Notes under the pieces: generated by a model | Databases searched by the model: none | What the model was told of the DNA's origin: nothing | What the model saw: only the letters and a program-made list of their open reading frames with translations | In this document: piece by piece, positions 33,906 to 46,800 of the stretch | Layout of the letters: each line of letters starts with the position of its first letter | Numbering within the stretch: the stretch's first letter is position 1 | Made by a program: the position numbers and the translations under genes | NCBI GenBank assembly: GCA_949357655.1 | Contig: CASHTG010000006.1 | Location: forward strand, 248,001 to 312,000 | DNA from: Parascedosporium putredinis | Taxonomy: Eukaryota > Ascomycota > Sordariomycetes > Microascales > Microascaceae | Direction: 5' to 3' | Length of the DNA: 64,000 nucleotides

Positions 33906-36900
33906 GAAGAAAAGGAAAACAAAAGAAAAAAGTAATGGGGAGCAAGGAAGAGGACAAAGAGGGAGGGATATACACACACCGGGGCCCACCATCAGCGGAG
34001 GACTTGAAAATCATCGAGATCCCGGCTAGGGCTTTGCGAAATCGTGACGTCGACGACGGTGGAAACCAGGCTCGACCTTCCCAACGGAGATGACACCCCA
34101 CACCCATGACTCACCTTTAAATAGCTTCGAAGCGCTGTTTCGAAACAGCAGCGTTGACTCGGCCTGAAAGAATGCGGAAGGGAAGGCAAGCATACAGGCG
34201 CAGAGGAGCGAGACGCGCCCTGCCATGTGCATCACGGGGGTTGAGGCAGAGCATTCTCTCTCCGCGTGTTATTTGTCATCAGATCGCTTTACTTTCTCTT
34301 TTGTCTTTGCTCTGTCAGTGCGTGACGGTCCTATAGCAGGGTATGAAAAGAGGGATGTGGATGAACAGGTGCTGTTCTTGGCCGGCATGCAGCAGGACCA
34401 AGGGCACGGTGGCGGCAGGAGATTGTCGGTGATCTGCAACGTGCGCTAGGTTCGTTGGCCTGCCGTTGAGATGAGCCAGCGAGAGAGGGCGGCGCGGGCA
34501 GGACGCATCCGCTGTCTCTCGACGGAAAGATGGTGGTACGAAGTAGGTCTGGGCAGCAGCGGCAGGCAAAAGAAAAGAAAATTGACTCATAGGGTGTGTT
34601 TTGTTTAGCTACTCGACGGATCGTCCCTTCGTTTCACAGGCCCATGTAAGTGTGATCCAGATTAAAAAAAAGAAGACCCGCAGTCCTTTTTCACCCGGTA
34701 TTCAAAGTTGGACCTCTCTCGAGGAGCCTAACGAGGTGTGAGACTTTGTCCTCGCATTGAAGCTGTGCCTGACTTTGCGGGTCTTGCCCTTTCGCCAGGC
34801 ACATGCAGTCATCTCATCCCGTCCGAATGCGAAGCTCGTAGGACACCGCCAAGGGCTCGATACACAAGGAGAAATGGGTGATTCCAAAATGAAAGACCCA
34901 AAAAAGGAAGAAAGCAAGGGCGGGCACGAGAGAGAAAGAGCTTGTGGGCTGGGGAGATCGTGATACAGGTGAGAAGATGTGCTTGGCAACTTTGGTTTCG
35001 ATCGAGATGGCAAAAAGTAACCATGTTCAAAAGAAAAGCAACGACGAACGAGGGGACCTCAAGGAAAAGCAACTCCTTTTTGCTAGCGGTTCCGCGCCAG
35101 CGAGCCCGGAAATCCATGCCTGAAATACACTACATGTAGGCAGAACAACTCACTCCGAGAGAGTGTGTCACGAGGGCATGCTTCATGTCGGCCATATAGA
35201 GCCCGAGCCCGGGGTTCTTCCTTCTCCCCCTCGGAAACGAATCAGTGTCGATTTTGCAAGGTAGACTATAGCAATGCGACCGAGGCGAAGATGGGATACA
35301 CCACGGTCCATCAGCGAGACCAGCATGCGCCGGGAGCACGAGGGCGAAAAGAGGTAAACGGCCAAGCCCCTGTATGCTGGTTGTCGTCAACTCTACGGCT
35401 GTTTGTTTCAGATACTCCTCCAACTCTTTGGGTGGGAGAATATGCGGACAAAGGAATTAGTGACGCCGAGGTATACCCAAAAGTCTCTGAGTCGACAGGA
35501 GCTAGCGGTGTCGTCTAAGCAAATATGGCAGGTGACAAGCTTTGTAGCGTATGTCTCCTGCATGGCAGTTTGCTGCGGAACGGGGGAGGGATGGGAGCGG
35601 ATAGATTATACCGGCCACGGATCAAGTCTACGAATGAGAAGGAGACGGGAAAGGATCTTCGGATAGAGCCCCCAAGGACCTCATCCGGCCCATACACCTT
35701 CACTACTAGGAAGCTGATATCTTTTTTATCACTTTATGCACCGCCAGCAAAAGAGACAAACACGGAGAGACAGCTTTAGAGAGAGAAAGTGAGAGGGAGG
35801 AGCAAGGGATTCTGGAGAAACGCATTTTCGGTAGGCGAAAGAGGAAGAAGGGTGCGGGCTAGAGAATGGCAGCAACCGTGGACATCCGTGGCTGGCGAAT
35901 GCCAAGCAACCGTGAACCCTCACTTTCACCCACAAATCGGCCTCGATCCCTTGAGATGCAATACAACGGTCCCTGAGAGTCGCTCTGCAGATAAGAAATC
36001 CGGGTTAGGGTAGTTTCTCGGGACCCCCATCCTACCTCCCTTCTTGTGTCCCACAACATAAAGATTGATGTCGATCCGTCGGAACGGGGCCCCCTAAAAA
36101 AAAAAAAAAAAAAGAAGACCCTCCTCAAACCCACAACTCTAAATTCTTTTTGATTTCATCTTATTTCCCAACGGAGAGAGTGGCGGCCCTTCCCATCTGG
36201 GTACACGGCGGTTCATTCTCAGCTCTCACCGCCGGTTGACATTCCCCGGCGATCTTGTCCCGTTTTGGAAGGGATACCAATTTCAGCCCACAAGCAGCGC
36301 GTGAGAGGCAGACACAAGGACCTGAGGAGGGGAGAGTCCCAGGGTATCGGTCACAGCTACGTTTCTAAGCAAAGGTGAAGACCTCGCAGGAGATGCACAA
36401 CAGGCCTTTGACTGATGATTCTCCCCCTCCCCGTCTCTTGGCGGTTTTGGGAGGAAGGGAAAGGGGGAGGGTGTGTACGGAGAGCTTGGAGAGAGCAATG
36501 GGGCCGGTGAGGATATCTGCACCAAGCCACAGAGCACCCAGAGGAAAGAGACCCCCAAAAGGAAAAAGAAAAAGGAAAAGAAATCTCACATGCAGTGGGG
36601 AAGAAAAAGCACCGAGGGGACGGCGCGCTGGGACGAAGAGGACGTAGTCGAAGGGGATGCAAAGGTGAAAGTTGAGGGCCAAGAGGGCGGTATACCAACG
36701 GGCCAATCCCGCGCCAGCTCGCGCCGACGGTTAATGAATATCCCGAGGTACCGTAAGCCTGTCCCCGATTGCGCAGGTCAAGGCGAGGTGGGTTGGGGTT
36801 TAAAAAGCCCATGAGGACGGATGTTGCTGGAGGGCTGGCCATTGACGTCAGTGGAGGCCTTTTGGTGATTTCCAGAGCTCGCAGCCGCATCCTGCAGCCC

Positions 36901-39404
36901 CTTGACGACTGACGGGATGCGTGTCAAGGTCAAGACGTCACCACCCGCGTCGATAGTGGGAAAGGGATGGGAGAGCAAAAGCTGAAGGCCCCTTATATAT
37001 CCAAGCCTGTCGTGCGCCAAAAGTGGACTTCCGCGACGACGCTTATCCTCGTCGGTCCAGATCAACCTCTCCACTTGGTACTTTGTTTCTTGCCTTCACC
37101 AGGGGAAGAAGCATCATTCCCACTTAGTTTCCAAGGATCTGTTGCAGTGGTGGATTGTGATTGGGGAAGAGAGCGTTTCTTGTTTCTTTTTGTTTCTTTT
37201 TTCAAAAGGTTAGTTTAGTTCTTGACAGGGCCAAGAGGATTATCTGCAGGGGTCTTTGTTTAGGGTGACAGTAGTCCCAGGTTGAAAGTGCAGCAGAGGA
37301 GCGGCAAGGGCGGCAGCCCATTAACCTGATTGAAAGCCATGTCAAGTGATCAATGGACGACATGGAAATTTCTCAGGTAAAAGAGCTGACTGCGACTTTT
37401 GGGAGAGCCGAGCCCATTGTCACCCTTGTAGGGGAGGCGCAAGGAACGGAATACCAGAGCCTCTTTCAAGCCTGGTACTCCTCGCCGGGAATTTCCTGAT
37501 GCCGGCCACCTCATGTCTGGAGAGGACTATTTGGAGGGGACCAGACGAAGGCAGTGGCGCATCGATGCGTAGATGGCGCCTTGTCGGAGGTCTCTAACAC
37601 CTCGCTACGCCCAACAGAGAGAGACCTGTCACCCCTTGCCAGTGACAGGGATCAATGAGCAGCATCGAACGTGAGAAACCCCCATACAACAAAGAGAAGA
37701 AGCCAGCCAAGACGGTATTACGCCCCGCCGCTAGGCCGCCTAGCCCAAAACAGGCTTGCGGTGCCGTGAACCGTACACTACGCTCAGAGAGGATGAGTGG
37801 AACGAGCGATCGAATGGTCGGCGACCTCGGCTTGGGGCGACCGACCAGCAGCCACAAGTGAGCAAAAGTGTCGACAATGGCACATCTAGAGAGAGGGCCA
37901 AGCCAGGCGAAGCCGTTTGAACAAAGGGGGAAGATGGGAAAAAGGAAAGAAATAGAAAAAAAGAGAGGAGCGAAACCAGTCGTGAGTCTTGTGGAAATAC
38001 ATGTAAGAACATTGGGCAAAACCAAAAGAAAAAGCTGGGCATGGTCTTGATCCTACGAAGAACAGGAGCATTTCGTCCGGAGCGGCGCTGGTCTAGAGCG
38101 AATGATTGACGGGGACGGGTAGGGCCAAGCATTCCACTCGAAAAGAAAAATAAATAAATAAAAATAAGTAAAAGAAAATACATGTAAGAATCGATGTCCA
38201 AGTGGCCGATTTTACAGAAAAAGGTTCGTTCGCAATTACAGCCGCGCGGACAAGAGCGGCCGGCGCCAGACACGTGTCCTGCGTCATCGAGGAGCCCCCG
38301 ATCGGGGAGTGTTTGTCTCGCCTGAGTCAAAAACACAGATTAATAGATGCTAATTTTGGTGATACAAAGATGTTCCCGGGCGCCGGGATCCACATACAGG
38401 AAGGAAGGGCGGCGTGCGGTTGCTGGCCTCGAACGTGCTATGCCCGATGATGCTTAGGCTTGGCCTCCCATGAAGTGATTGATGTCTGATTTTTGCTGTA
38501 CAGCTAGGCCCCTAACACCCAAGGTTGAGATGCGAGACTGTGGTCGTGGCCGGCAATTGCGGATGCTGGCCAGACGAGCGAGGAAGAAATGGAATGAAAA
38601 GAGAGCACGAAATATGTCAATTATTACTCCCAAACCAGAGATACAACAACGAGGCATCGCTCCGGTTCCGGTTCCAGCTCCGGCGCCAGACCAGACGGGA
38701 AGAAAAGCCCATGTCGCATGTGGTGAGACTGGGGGTTCTCAAAAACTCTAATGCCAGAATGCAAACGTACAAGAAGCCTAATTACATGTATATTCAAAAG
38801 AAAGAAGAAGAAAAAAAAAGGCTGGAGAAACGAAGATTCGTCAATAATGATCCCATTCTAGAGGACATGGACCGATTGTTGCAGCCCTCAACAGAGGAAG
38901 AAGAGTAAAACCGTCGTGGGGGTTGGAAATCTATAGTGTAAAAGGGCTAAACGATGACAAAGGTCGGGATCGAAATGGAAAATGAAGTGAGGGAATAAAA
39001 GAAGACGGGAGGAAAAAGAAAAAAAAGCGAGTGAGCAAATGGGCCAGGATATCTAAGAAGCGAAAGTTGTCCGTAAACCAAAATCCAAAATAGAACCGAA
39101 AAACAAAATCCCCAAAAATGAAGGTGTGTCCCCAAGCGACCGATGGGGGAGGGTCCACAACGAGTCTAAAAGTTCGATGATACCGGATGCCGCCACCCTT
39201 TGCCAAAAGACCCCCAAGTCCCGTTTCCCGGGGAAGAGAAAAATGCTAAGGCCGGAATATATCAATATATATGTAACTGGTGAAAATGTCGGTGAAAGAA
39301 AACCGGAAAGAGCAACATCTTTGAGGCCGTGTGCGAAAATGAGAGGCTGGCTGGTACGTAATAGAGAAAAATCAAATCAAAAAGAGGCAGAAAGAAAAAA
39401 GGGT
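31642..39404. other. Gene-poor region between transporter and Q/H/P-rich gene
   Basis: About 7.8 kb without a supportable gene. The left 400 bp is the transporter's 3' flank. The region 37900-39400 is strongly purine-rich on the + strand (pyrimidine-rich on the strand of the gene ending at 39405), fitting a 3' untranslated or terminator region. An A18 run lies at 36096-36113. The longest open frames (about 177-198 codons, minus strand near 36357 and 37740) are Phe/Leu/Ser/Pro-rich translations of polypyrimidine DNA and are rejected. Confidence 0.35.
33853..33903. repeat. Compound GA/GT microsatellite
   Basis: A run of GA dinucleotides passes into about fifteen GT dinucleotides with one interruption near 33870. 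Non-coding. Confidence 0.9.
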
Positions 39405-40425
39405 TCACGGCGTTCCCGCTCCCTCCCGTCGTCGGTGCTGCTCGGCCGGTGGCGTAGGGAGAGGCACTTCGCCATAATAGTACCATTCCCAAGGTTCCGA
39501 GGGCCTCGTGCGCGTAACACTCCTTCTCTCGCCGTCCTCGTGCGCCGGCACGGGTAATTCAGCCGCGAAATCGATCCGCCGTGCCCGTTGCGGCCGTGCG
39601 TCGTCGAAGACCCTGTCGGGGCCGAGGCTCCGTAACTGACGCCCGTAGTGAGTCGGCGCCGTCGATGCTCCTCGGCTTGGGCGGATATCGACCGCGCGTT
39701 GCTCGGGATGTCGTCCGAGGACCGCGGCCGGGGTGCCGGTGGCCCGGTGAGTGGGATTGCGGCCGGGCTGGGTGGTTCTGCGGTTGGTGAGATTGGGGGT
39801 AAGAGCGGGTGGGCTCGCCGGCGTACGGGGGCGGCGGTGGATAAGCGGCGCGTTGCTGTTGCTGCTGCTGCTGCTGCTGCTGGGTCGAAGGGGAAGAAGG
39901 CGCGTTGTGGGAGAAGCGATGCGCGGAGCCCGGCGTACAGGGTCCGTTGGCAGAGGCGGAATCGTGGTGGTGGTGCTGGTGGTGCTGGTGATGGTGAGAC
40001 CGCGGAGAGGTCATGGGCGTGGGCTGCTGCTGCGTCGACACGGCTTCGTGGATGGGCGAGGAAAGCGGGCCGGCCCGAGAGAGCTGGCTATCGCCCGCAT
40101 AAGGGCGGCTAAAATAGCTGAGGCCATCCCCGGCATCACGGTCCGACGGAGGAGGCGGCGGCGGGGAGGAATACGTCTGTAGAGGCACGTTTGCATCGCG
40201 CGCCGTAGGTGGCGACCCTAGCGCTGGGGCAGAAGGGGCGAAGGCGGCGGACGAGAAGGAGAAGGCGCTCGGGCTAGATGGTCTGACGTGTAGAATGCTC
40301 CAGTCGCCGGGGCCCTGGGGCAGGCTGACGCCGCCGCGGCGAGCGAGTTGTAGAAGATACCGGGAGTCGTCGATGTCCATATTACCGAGGTGGGTGAAGG
40401 GGAGGGCGGATCCGGCGCACGGCAT
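39405..40425 (-). CDS. Gln/His/Pro-rich protein of unknown function with conserved-looking ends
   Basis: Single exon, about 340 aa. Start ATG at 40425 (MPCAGSALPFTHLGNMDIDD); an in-frame ATG at 40380 (MDIDDSRYLLQLARRGG) is an alternative. The first 45 residues look ordered (YLLQLARRGGVSLPQGPGDW). Then come long disordered Ser/Pro stretches, a His-rich block (about residues 145-153) and ten Gln (39853-39882). The naive frame stops at 39559, but restoring one base at the G5 run 39795-39799 (+ strand) and one near 39655 continues it through SSDDIPSNARSISAQAEEH, HYGRQLRSLGPDRVFDD and RIDFAAELPVP to the striking EPWEWYYYGEVPLPTPP and a stop at 39405. Total length is then a multiple of three. I do not recognise the family; composition suits a nuclear or developmental regulator, which is inference. 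It is flanked by 7.8 and 22 kb of gene-poor DNA. Confidence 0.7.
39853..39882 (-). repeat. CAG/CAA repeat encoding ten Gln
   Basis: Ten Gln codons, mostly CAG, in the disordered middle of the Q/H/P-rich protein. Probably length-variable. Confidence 0.9.
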
Positions 40426-40967
40426 GGTTGCGTGTGTGTATGTGTGTGCGCTGGCGGTGTGCCGAGCAGTTTGGGGTGTTGTTTAAGGAAAGGAGAAGTG
40501 AGGGGAAAGCCTGGTTTTATTCCTTCTGATGGGTGTGGTCAGGTTTGGGGCGTTTTCTTCGTTCTCGTTTCTGATTCCAAGGTATTGGCCGTGAAAGGAT
40601 TTGGGGCGACAGATGATCGATTTTCACTTTTGAGAGAAATCACCCAACGAGAGGGGAAGAAGGGAGGAGAGGGGAGTGTTGCTGGGTGGTAGGCGAACGA
40701 GAGCTGGAAAGTGGTTGCAACAGGAGCCGTGGTCAACCAAGTCTCGGAAAGAAGCGAGGACAGCGGCAATCGACGCTGCTACGATGCAGGTGTAGTAGTG
40801 GTGAAGAGTGAAATAGGTGGGGGAGGGCGGAAGAGGTGGGAAGGTGAGCAGCCACGGTAGGTTATATATTCGCCTAGGGACTTTTCTGCTCACGATACTT
40901 GCTCGCCTGGCACTAATAACCTTTTTCACACCTCCTCTCCCTCTCTCCTCTCTCTCACTCTGTGTAG

Positions 40968-40993
40968 GTGTGTGTGTGTGTGTGTGCGTGTGT
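40968..40993. repeat. GT microsatellite
   Basis: An imperfect GT run with a GC interruption, about 550 bp upstream of the Q/H/P-rich gene. Confidence 0.85.
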
Positions 40994-41660
40994 CTGCCTC
41001 TTCTCATTCTCTGTATGTTGTGTGAGTTCGCTTTCGCACACACGCCCCCCCAAAGGCGTCGGTCGCGCAGTGCGTGCGGGTAGCTGTTGCACACCACAGA
41101 TGGACTCCCATCATTCCCACCTTCTTTCCACCCCTTCGATCGCCACCCCCTACCTCACATTGATCACACACACAGACCCCACTCGAAGCCCAGGGTTTGA
41201 TCCCGACGCGCACCCCCGTAAACTTTTTTATTCTTCTTTTTGAACTGGCCCTGACATTCCTTTCTTGTCGGGTCGGGGTTTTTATCTTTTTCTCTCGTTT
41301 CTCTCCTTTTGGGGGACCCTTGTTCTCGTCTCTTTCTCGCCCTTCCCATCACTTCTTTGACTGGGGTTTAATATTAGGAGCCACAGAGAAAGAGCGACAG
41401 ACCCAATTTGTTCCGGAGCCAGGGATCAAGTGGATCGAGGCAGGACAGGTAAGGCAGGCCAGCCGGACGGTGTGCCTTGTGTGTTGCTATGCGTACAAGG
41501 ACGAAGTATGTGCGTCTATGGTATGGGAAAGGTAAGGACCCACACGCTCGCGGGTCCCGTTTAGTGCCAACTGGCGGTTGGGTTCTTAACCCACACGCGT
41601 GTGTGTTCCGAGGCGATCTGGTGCGATGCGGTGCGGTGCGATGCGAGGGGGAAGGGGGTG

Positions 41661-41709
41661 AAAGGTGGTGGAAAGGTGGTGGAAAGGTGGTGGAAAGGTG
41701 GTGGAAAGG
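41661..41709. repeat. 11-bp minisatellite, 4.5 copies
   Basis: The unit aaaggtggtgg is repeated four times perfectly plus a half unit. It lies about 1.24 kb upstream of the Q/H/P-rich gene in a purine-rich block. Confidence 0.95.
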
Positions 41710-43852
41710 GACCACCCCAGTTATTCCCATCGATGTTGGGTTGAGAGGGAATGGTGGAGCTCAAGGATGGTGGTGGTCAGCGGGGGCAAGGGGGTGCGCT
41801 GAGAAGAGGCAAAGGGGCGGCGGTAGATTGGGAGGGATCAAGGTCGGCTAGTGGGTGTGGGTGTGGGAGGGAAGGGGGGTGGAGAGTATACGCCCCCAAA
41901 ACCGTGATAGCAGGGTGCACGAGAGAAGGGAAAGGGAAAGGATGTGAGAAAGGGGTGTGTGTGAGGTGAGGGACGACATGCACCGCTCTGTCCACGGCAG
42001 CACAGACCAGAAATTCGAACTTGGGGTGGGAGAGAGCAGTGGGCAAAGGAGACAGGGACAGGACAAAAGGTGGAAAAAGGGTGGGAAAATGGTGGGGGCG
42101 TAGACTGGCCTGGCCTGGCATGGGATGGGATGGGATGGGAGAAGCGACCCAAAAAGGGCAAGGAAGAAACGCGCCAAACGAAAAAGTAACGAGATCAAGT
42201 GTTAGACGGGAAGTGCTCACGCGAGAAGGCGGATTCCCTCGCTGAGGATATTAAGGAGCCCGAAGACGAAGTGGGCCCTAGAGGGTGAGAAACGCCAGGC
42301 GGGAGGGAAGATAATCAAAGCACCGAAAGAGCAGTCGTGTGGGAAAAAGGAAAAAAGGTAGACGAAAAGAAGAAGAAAAAGGAAAATGCCCAAAAAGGCC
42401 AAAGGGGAGAAGGGGAAGCAGAGGGTCGCGAGGTCACTCTGCAGCGTGTGACGCTTGCGCATCTACACACGGATCAACTGATAATGGATCATTGCACTCA
42501 GGCTCAGGAGACGGGGGCCGCTGGGGAGAGCCTGCGCTTGCCTCAGCGCCGTGGCTGCAAGCCATTCGCATGCAGCAAAGGCGGAATTGGTAACGTGGTG
42601 ATGGCTCAAAAGAGCCCAATCTCTGGGAAACACCTTTTTCAATGTTCCAACGCTAAGACGTGGGGCTGGAAACTGAGCGAGGCAAGGCAAGTGCTAGCCT
42701 GCCGTTGACACAAAATTCCCATTGACCGCACGGGAAGAAGGCGGCCAAGTAAGGAGTGGCTGTTGTTTTTTGGTTCTTTTCTTTTTCTTCCTTTTTCTTG
42801 ATGAAGAGGCTCGAGGCACGCGGGGGCGTGAGCGATGGCAGCAGCTGGTTACGATCATCTGCAGCACGCTTCGCTTTTCTCAGCGCGCAATAAGCCGCAC
42901 AAAACTCGGTGTGCCAGCTCCCTTCTCCCTTCTACCGTCCAAGGGATATCGCGCCCATCTCTATCGGCGTGCCGCATCCGGTGAGAAACCAACGAAGGGA
43001 GAGGCTTTGAGAGACAACGGGGTTCAGCACGGGGGCCGTGATGGTGGCAAAAGAGATGAACGCTCTCTTGCTCTCTAGCCATGCTGATCCATCTGAGCTT
43101 GACATCATTCTCCATCCTTGCACGCACACATACATTCGTCTCGTAAGAGCTCCACAAGGGTGAATCGTCCAGGATCCGACGCCCCGGTCTTACGTTGCCC
43201 GTTGCCGCCTTCGAGGTGATGAGCATGGCTGAACCTTTTTTCTTTCCTTCTTTTTCCCTTTCCACCTCTTGGCCTTCTCGGATCGGCGCTCGGCCCTGTT
43301 CGAGATAACCCACGCAGGGGCGCAACGATATAGAGGCAAAGGTGGGCCGGGAAAAGAAGGAAAGCAAGGAAGATTCGGAAGCCTCTTGGGGAGCTTTTTC
43401 CTTTTTTCTTCTTCCCGTTTTCGTGCGTCTTGTCATTCCAGTCCCTTCCTTCCTTGGTTTATGAAGGGGCCGCCATGTTTCTCGTCAAGACGAAGACGTT
43501 TTATTCAGCGGGCGCGGCCGAACGGATGACCGAAACAAGGTGGGCCAAACACAAACCGAAGGAAGAAAGATGGAAAAAGAAAAAGACAGGTAAGAAATGC
43601 GGTTGAGAAGGCTTATTTCTTCGTTTCACGCCAGGCCTTTATTTTTTTCTCTAGGTAGCCCATCTTCTGCACCGGCCCTGGGCAAGACTGAGAGAAGGGG
43701 AAACGGTTGAGCGCGACATTTCTCGCCTCTTCGCTCTAAAGCTCGCCCTTGGTCCTTTTCTCGGCGGTCTGGCCTGTCCGGGTCGCGCCTTTTTCCTGTT
43801 TCTGTTCACCAGCATCAAATCTCCAGGCGGGAACAAGTCGTCGCAGACCTCG

Positions 43853-43873
43853 TAGCCTAGCCTAGCCTAGCCC
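43853..43873. repeat. TAGCC pentanucleotide repeat
   Basis: Four tandem copies of tagcc followed by extra C. Non-coding. Confidence 0.85.
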
Positions 43874-46800
43874 CCAGCCTGCGTGCGCACGCGCGCGCAA
43901 GAGGGACGAGTGAGAATATTGAACACTTTTAGTGTAACCCAATCTGAGATTCAATTCTTTCGAGGATCGACACACCACTCTCACCTCGTAGACGGGCAAG
44001 ACGGGGTCCTCGCCTCTTCTGGCCATGCTCGCCCCTCCCTCGCCGCCATCTCGTCTTCTTTCCAAGGGTTTTGATGGATTCTTGGCTTGCTGGTGGGTGG
44101 TGCACCAAATCAAGGGAGGACACAAAACGACATCCATTTGGGGTGTGCGTGCGCATGTGCCCCTCCAAAACCACCCATTCTTTTCCCTATTTCCTGCTTT
44201 TTCGCTGTTTTCCCTCGTCCTCGTTCCCATCACCTTGCCATTCTACCCGTCCGATACCCTGAAAAGGGAAAGAAGAGGAGCCTAGATAAAAAGAGGTGCC
44301 GGCTCGGGTTTTGGAAGCGCAAAGCCCCGTCACTAGCTCTAGCTGCCTGCCACCATGGGTCGATGTGGAACCACACGGGGTCGCATTTCTTTGGGTCAGG
44401 TACCACCATTGGGAAGGGGAAGGGACGAAGAGGGAGCACAGGGGGAAAGATGTTAGTGTCTTTTTGCTTAGTCTTCTTTCGCTCTTTTGCCCCCGCCCAC
44501 GTTGGTGCGCGTCGAACGGGAATTAAACAAAACCGAGCTAGCCAAGGTGGGAATAAGCGCGGCATCCACCAGAGACCACGATATCAAAACGGCCTTGTCG
44601 CAATAGGTCAGGCGCAGCAAGGAGAGGGTCCAGGCCAGGCCAACACGCCAGCATGCCAGCGAGGGCAATGGGCAATGGGCGATAGGTGATTGATGGATGG
44701 GCCAGCGATACTCGTAGCGTGTATGCAGCTTAAAGGTTGCCAGCTACAAGTAGCTTGGTGTGACCCCCCTCTTTCCCCCTTCACTTCCCCCTCTTTCCGG
44801 CGCTGGAATAGGAATGGAATGTCTAGTGTCGCTCCCTCCCTCGTAGTGAGGGTGGTAGTAGCTGCGCTGCAACGGTGTCTGGATAGAAAAATGAGAGTAA
44901 AAATGGAACCAGCATGAGGCATGCTGTCTTGAACGGCTGGCCGCAGATAGGCTTCGTATGTCATGCTTCCAAGGCAAAGACCAGGGGGAGGTGGGAAGTG
45001 GAGGGAGGGGGGCAAGGGGAACGGGCATACCCCGGACTCGAATGCTCCAGAGAAGAGGCAGGTGGAGAAAGGAAAGTCATAGTGAGGGAGAAGGAAGAAG
45101 AGGAAAAAGGGGGCCGATACAAAAAGATGGTGATGGTGATCCAGACAGCGATGAGAGGAGGGGTGCGAAGAGGCTGGCTGATCCCATCAGCACAAACGCA
45201 GGTTTGCGGGTCATCGTGATGGAGGACCGAATTCGCTCCTCCCTCCCTGCCCCCGTCCCCCTTTCCTCGCTTTCTGTTCCCGGGGGAGGGGAGAGAGATG
45301 CTACATCGCGAACTGCACGGGAATAATGCCGAAGATGACCTCCGAACTTCCCTTTGATCGTGATTGAAGATGTACCTGTAACGCCAGGTCCGGACGCATG
45401 CCTGACCGGTCTACGGGGAAGGTCCGGCATGGAAGCGTGACGAGTAGGAAGGGGCAAGGATGCATTCCCGGCAGGCTTTCCTGATCCCTCCTTCCCACCT
45501 CCCCCAATGCTACGGAAGGCACGAGCAGGAATTAAACGGTCGCTGGGTTACATTGAGCGATTTGGGGACATCGCGACTCTGCAGATGAGATGCCGGGGTT
45601 GGCAGTGCTTCATCTCTAACACGCGCCGGAGTAAAGGGAAGGAGGAGGGGAGAGAGAAAGACGCAGCCAACCAACGAACGGGCCCAGAGAAAAGAAAAAA
45701 AAAAAAAAAGAAAGAAAGAAGTCGTTCGTTGGTTCGTTCCCCTCCTGCCATCAGGCGCTGCACGGCGGCCCGGAAGAGGAGAGATTTCTCGAGCACCACG
45801 TTCCTGCCTTTTGGATTCTTCGTCATGACCTCAGTTGTCCCTGTTACAGCGCGGAACAATGTCACCTCGCGTGTCTTGATAAGGGCTGGCGACTAGTAAG
45901 AACCGGGCGATGGAGAATTCAAGGTGTCAGCGTCAGCGCCAGCTTTTCCGTGCCTCGACTCCCTCTTTCCACAGCCGTCTACGGTAAGTCTTCTCAAGTG
46001 CCTTTATTGCCTATCTACCTCTTCAATTCCGCGAGAGTTCAAGTCTCCTCCAAAGTAACCGAGTTCTCGTTTTATTTTAATATTTTGCTTCTTTGTCTCT
46101 GGCTAAACTACCAGCCGAGGAATGAGAAACACGAAAAAAAGAAGAAGGATAAGACACAATTACAAAAGGAAAGCATGAAAAGTGACAGAATAGAAGAAGA
46201 AAAGAAGGTGAAGAAGACTGAAAAAAAAAAACCAAATGGGTCATCATTTGCGGGATTGACTCGTGGCAAGGACGTGGGCTAGAATACTGACGGAAAGGAA
46301 AAAGGAAGAAACTCTTCTTGAAATTGGCATGTCTAAGATCCGGGAGCGGGTTTGTGGGGCCTGTTTCCGTGACATCACGTCTCGGTGCGCGAACCACCAC
46401 CGCCGGAAAAAGAAAAGGAAGACCACAAAGGCTACGAGTTTGCTCGTCGCGCTATTATTCAAACAAGTTACAGCCTTTGAAAAGGGCGGGAAGGCGGGCC
46501 CACGACCGCAATGGTGGAAAACGTGACGAGGAACGGCCTTGGCTTATTAAAACTGAGAAGTGAGAAATTGGAGCAGGGAGAATAAGAAAACCTCCGACTA
46601 ATCAGGGGGTCAAGGCAGGGGAAGGGAAAAAAAAAAAAGGAAAGGAAAGAGAAAAAGAAAGAAAAGAAAGAAGGATACCTCGGTAATACTAGCACAGGGC
46701 GAAAAAGGACCCCGAAGAAAGGGAAGAGAGAAAGGGAGGGGGAGATTGGAGAGGCTTCCGCATGGAAGAAGCAAGCATCGACACAAACGAGAAGGGAGGA

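Larger units (their letters stand above)
40426..42720. other. Upstream region of the Q/H/P-rich gene, microsatellite-rich
   Basis: On the gene's strand a CA-rich leader (40429-40450) directly precedes the ATG. A TATA-like sequence (tatatat, about 40863-40869) lies some 440 bp upstream. The + strand changes from pyrimidine-rich (40920-41380) to purine-rich (41640-42420); on the coding strand the latter is a long CT-rich block as found in fungal promoters. The Pro/Ser/His-rich minus-strand frames at 41777-42220 are translations of this block and not called as genes. Confidence 0.4.

Noticed and set aside
41777..42220. Pro/Ser/His-rich minus-strand frames resembling a disordered protein
   Set aside because: They are translations of one polypyrimidine block in all three phases, which shows that composition alone produces the open frames.
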